Shown here piece after piece: positions 12,989 to 13,125 of a stretch of DNA of 13,125 nt. The DNA is from an uncultured Peptococcaceae bacterium (GTDB lineage: Bacteria; Bacillota; Peptococcia; Peptococcales; Peptococcaceae), in the NCBI GenBank assembly GCA_900556545.1, contig USPE01000030.1, forward strand, positions 1 to 13,125. Reading direction: 5' to 3'. The notes below the pieces were generated by a model. It searched no databases. It was not told the DNA's origin and saw only the letters and a program-made list of their open reading frames with translations. Position numbers and translations under genes: made by a program. Positions within the stretch are counted from its first letter, which is position 1. Every line of letters starts with the position of its first letter.

Positions 12989-13125
12989 GAAGCGTGACCT
13001 CCTCGGCAGGTAGTGTAAAGCGGAAAATAGTACCGGATGGCTGATTGTCTGCAACCGAAATTTCTCCGCCGTGTGCGTTGATAATGGATTTGCATAGGGC
13101 AAGCCCTAACCCAAGGCTCCGGCGG
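12981..13125 (-). CDS. kdpD: C-terminal end of KdpD-type sensor histidine kinase (partial)
   Basis: The last 47 codons of a histidine kinase enter from the right edge. They contain the ATPase G2 box and following helix (SLGLGLALCKSIINAHGG) and the final strands (GTIFRFTLPAEEV), ending LHA and TAA at 12981-12983. These features are those of the HATPase domain. The assignment to KdpD rests on the downstream KdpE-type regulator and on the KdpD-like tail. The stop lies 8 bases inside kdpE, so the pair is translationally coupled. The rest of the kinase, and any kdpFABC genes, lie beyond the window. Confidence 0.88.
   Translation of the reverse strand, partial: RRSLGLGLALCKSIINAHGGEISVADNQPSGTIFRFTLPAEEVTLHA

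Noticed and set aside
12989..13102. N-terminal extension of KdpE by 38 residues
   Set aside because: The segment is kdpD read in another frame; the ribosome site and receiver-domain start both support 12988.

Overview
The window looks like a chromosomal segment of a Bacillota (Firmicutes) bacterium. Three things point there. Genes start after strong AGGAGG-type ribosome sites. A sigV/rsiV-type sigma and anti-sigma pair is present. The core operon keeps the Bacillus order yhbY(yqeI)-nadD(yqeJ)-yqeK-rsfS(yqeL)-yqeM, here with proBA inserted after yhbY. A more exact placement (Negativicutes or Clostridia) cannot be made from sequence alone. No tRNA, rRNA, CRISPR, transposon or prophage is visible.

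Layout. Positions 1-133 hold the end of an unidentified + strand gene, followed by a strong hairpin terminator (143-196). On the minus strand lies an ECF sigma factor and RsiV-like anti-sigma pair (225-1582). Divergent from it, a consensus promoter (1690-1718) starts a long housekeeping operon: a 56-residue basic protein of unknown function, yhbY, proB, proA, nadD, yqeK, rsfS, a yqeM-type methyltransferase, glutamate racemase, and a small two-helix membrane protein, ending at a terminator near 8240-8283. This operon links ribosome assembly, proline synthesis, NAD synthesis, dinucleotide turnover and cell-wall D-glutamate.

The right part is more accessory. A LysR regulator (minus, low GC by eye) is divergent from an M20-family Zn-dependent amidohydrolase of the allantoate/N-carbamoyl-amino-acid type, with a palindromic candidate operator between them. 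A terminator follows. Next is a Crp/Fnr-type regulator paired with a TauE/SafE (TSUP) membrane exporter. At the right edge, on the minus strand, are kdpE and the last codons of kdpD, the potassium-sensing two-component system.

The most notable observation is at nadD/yqeK. The two coding regions lie in one reading frame without a stop between them, with a good internal ribosome site and ATG for yqeK, but an 80-bp imperfect tandem duplication (5309-5388) shifts the frame. Removing exactly 80 bases restores one 390-codon NadD-YqeK fusion with all HD-domain residues. The way the two noisy copies meet suggests an assembly artefact at least as much as a real mutation. I found no convincing new biological system.
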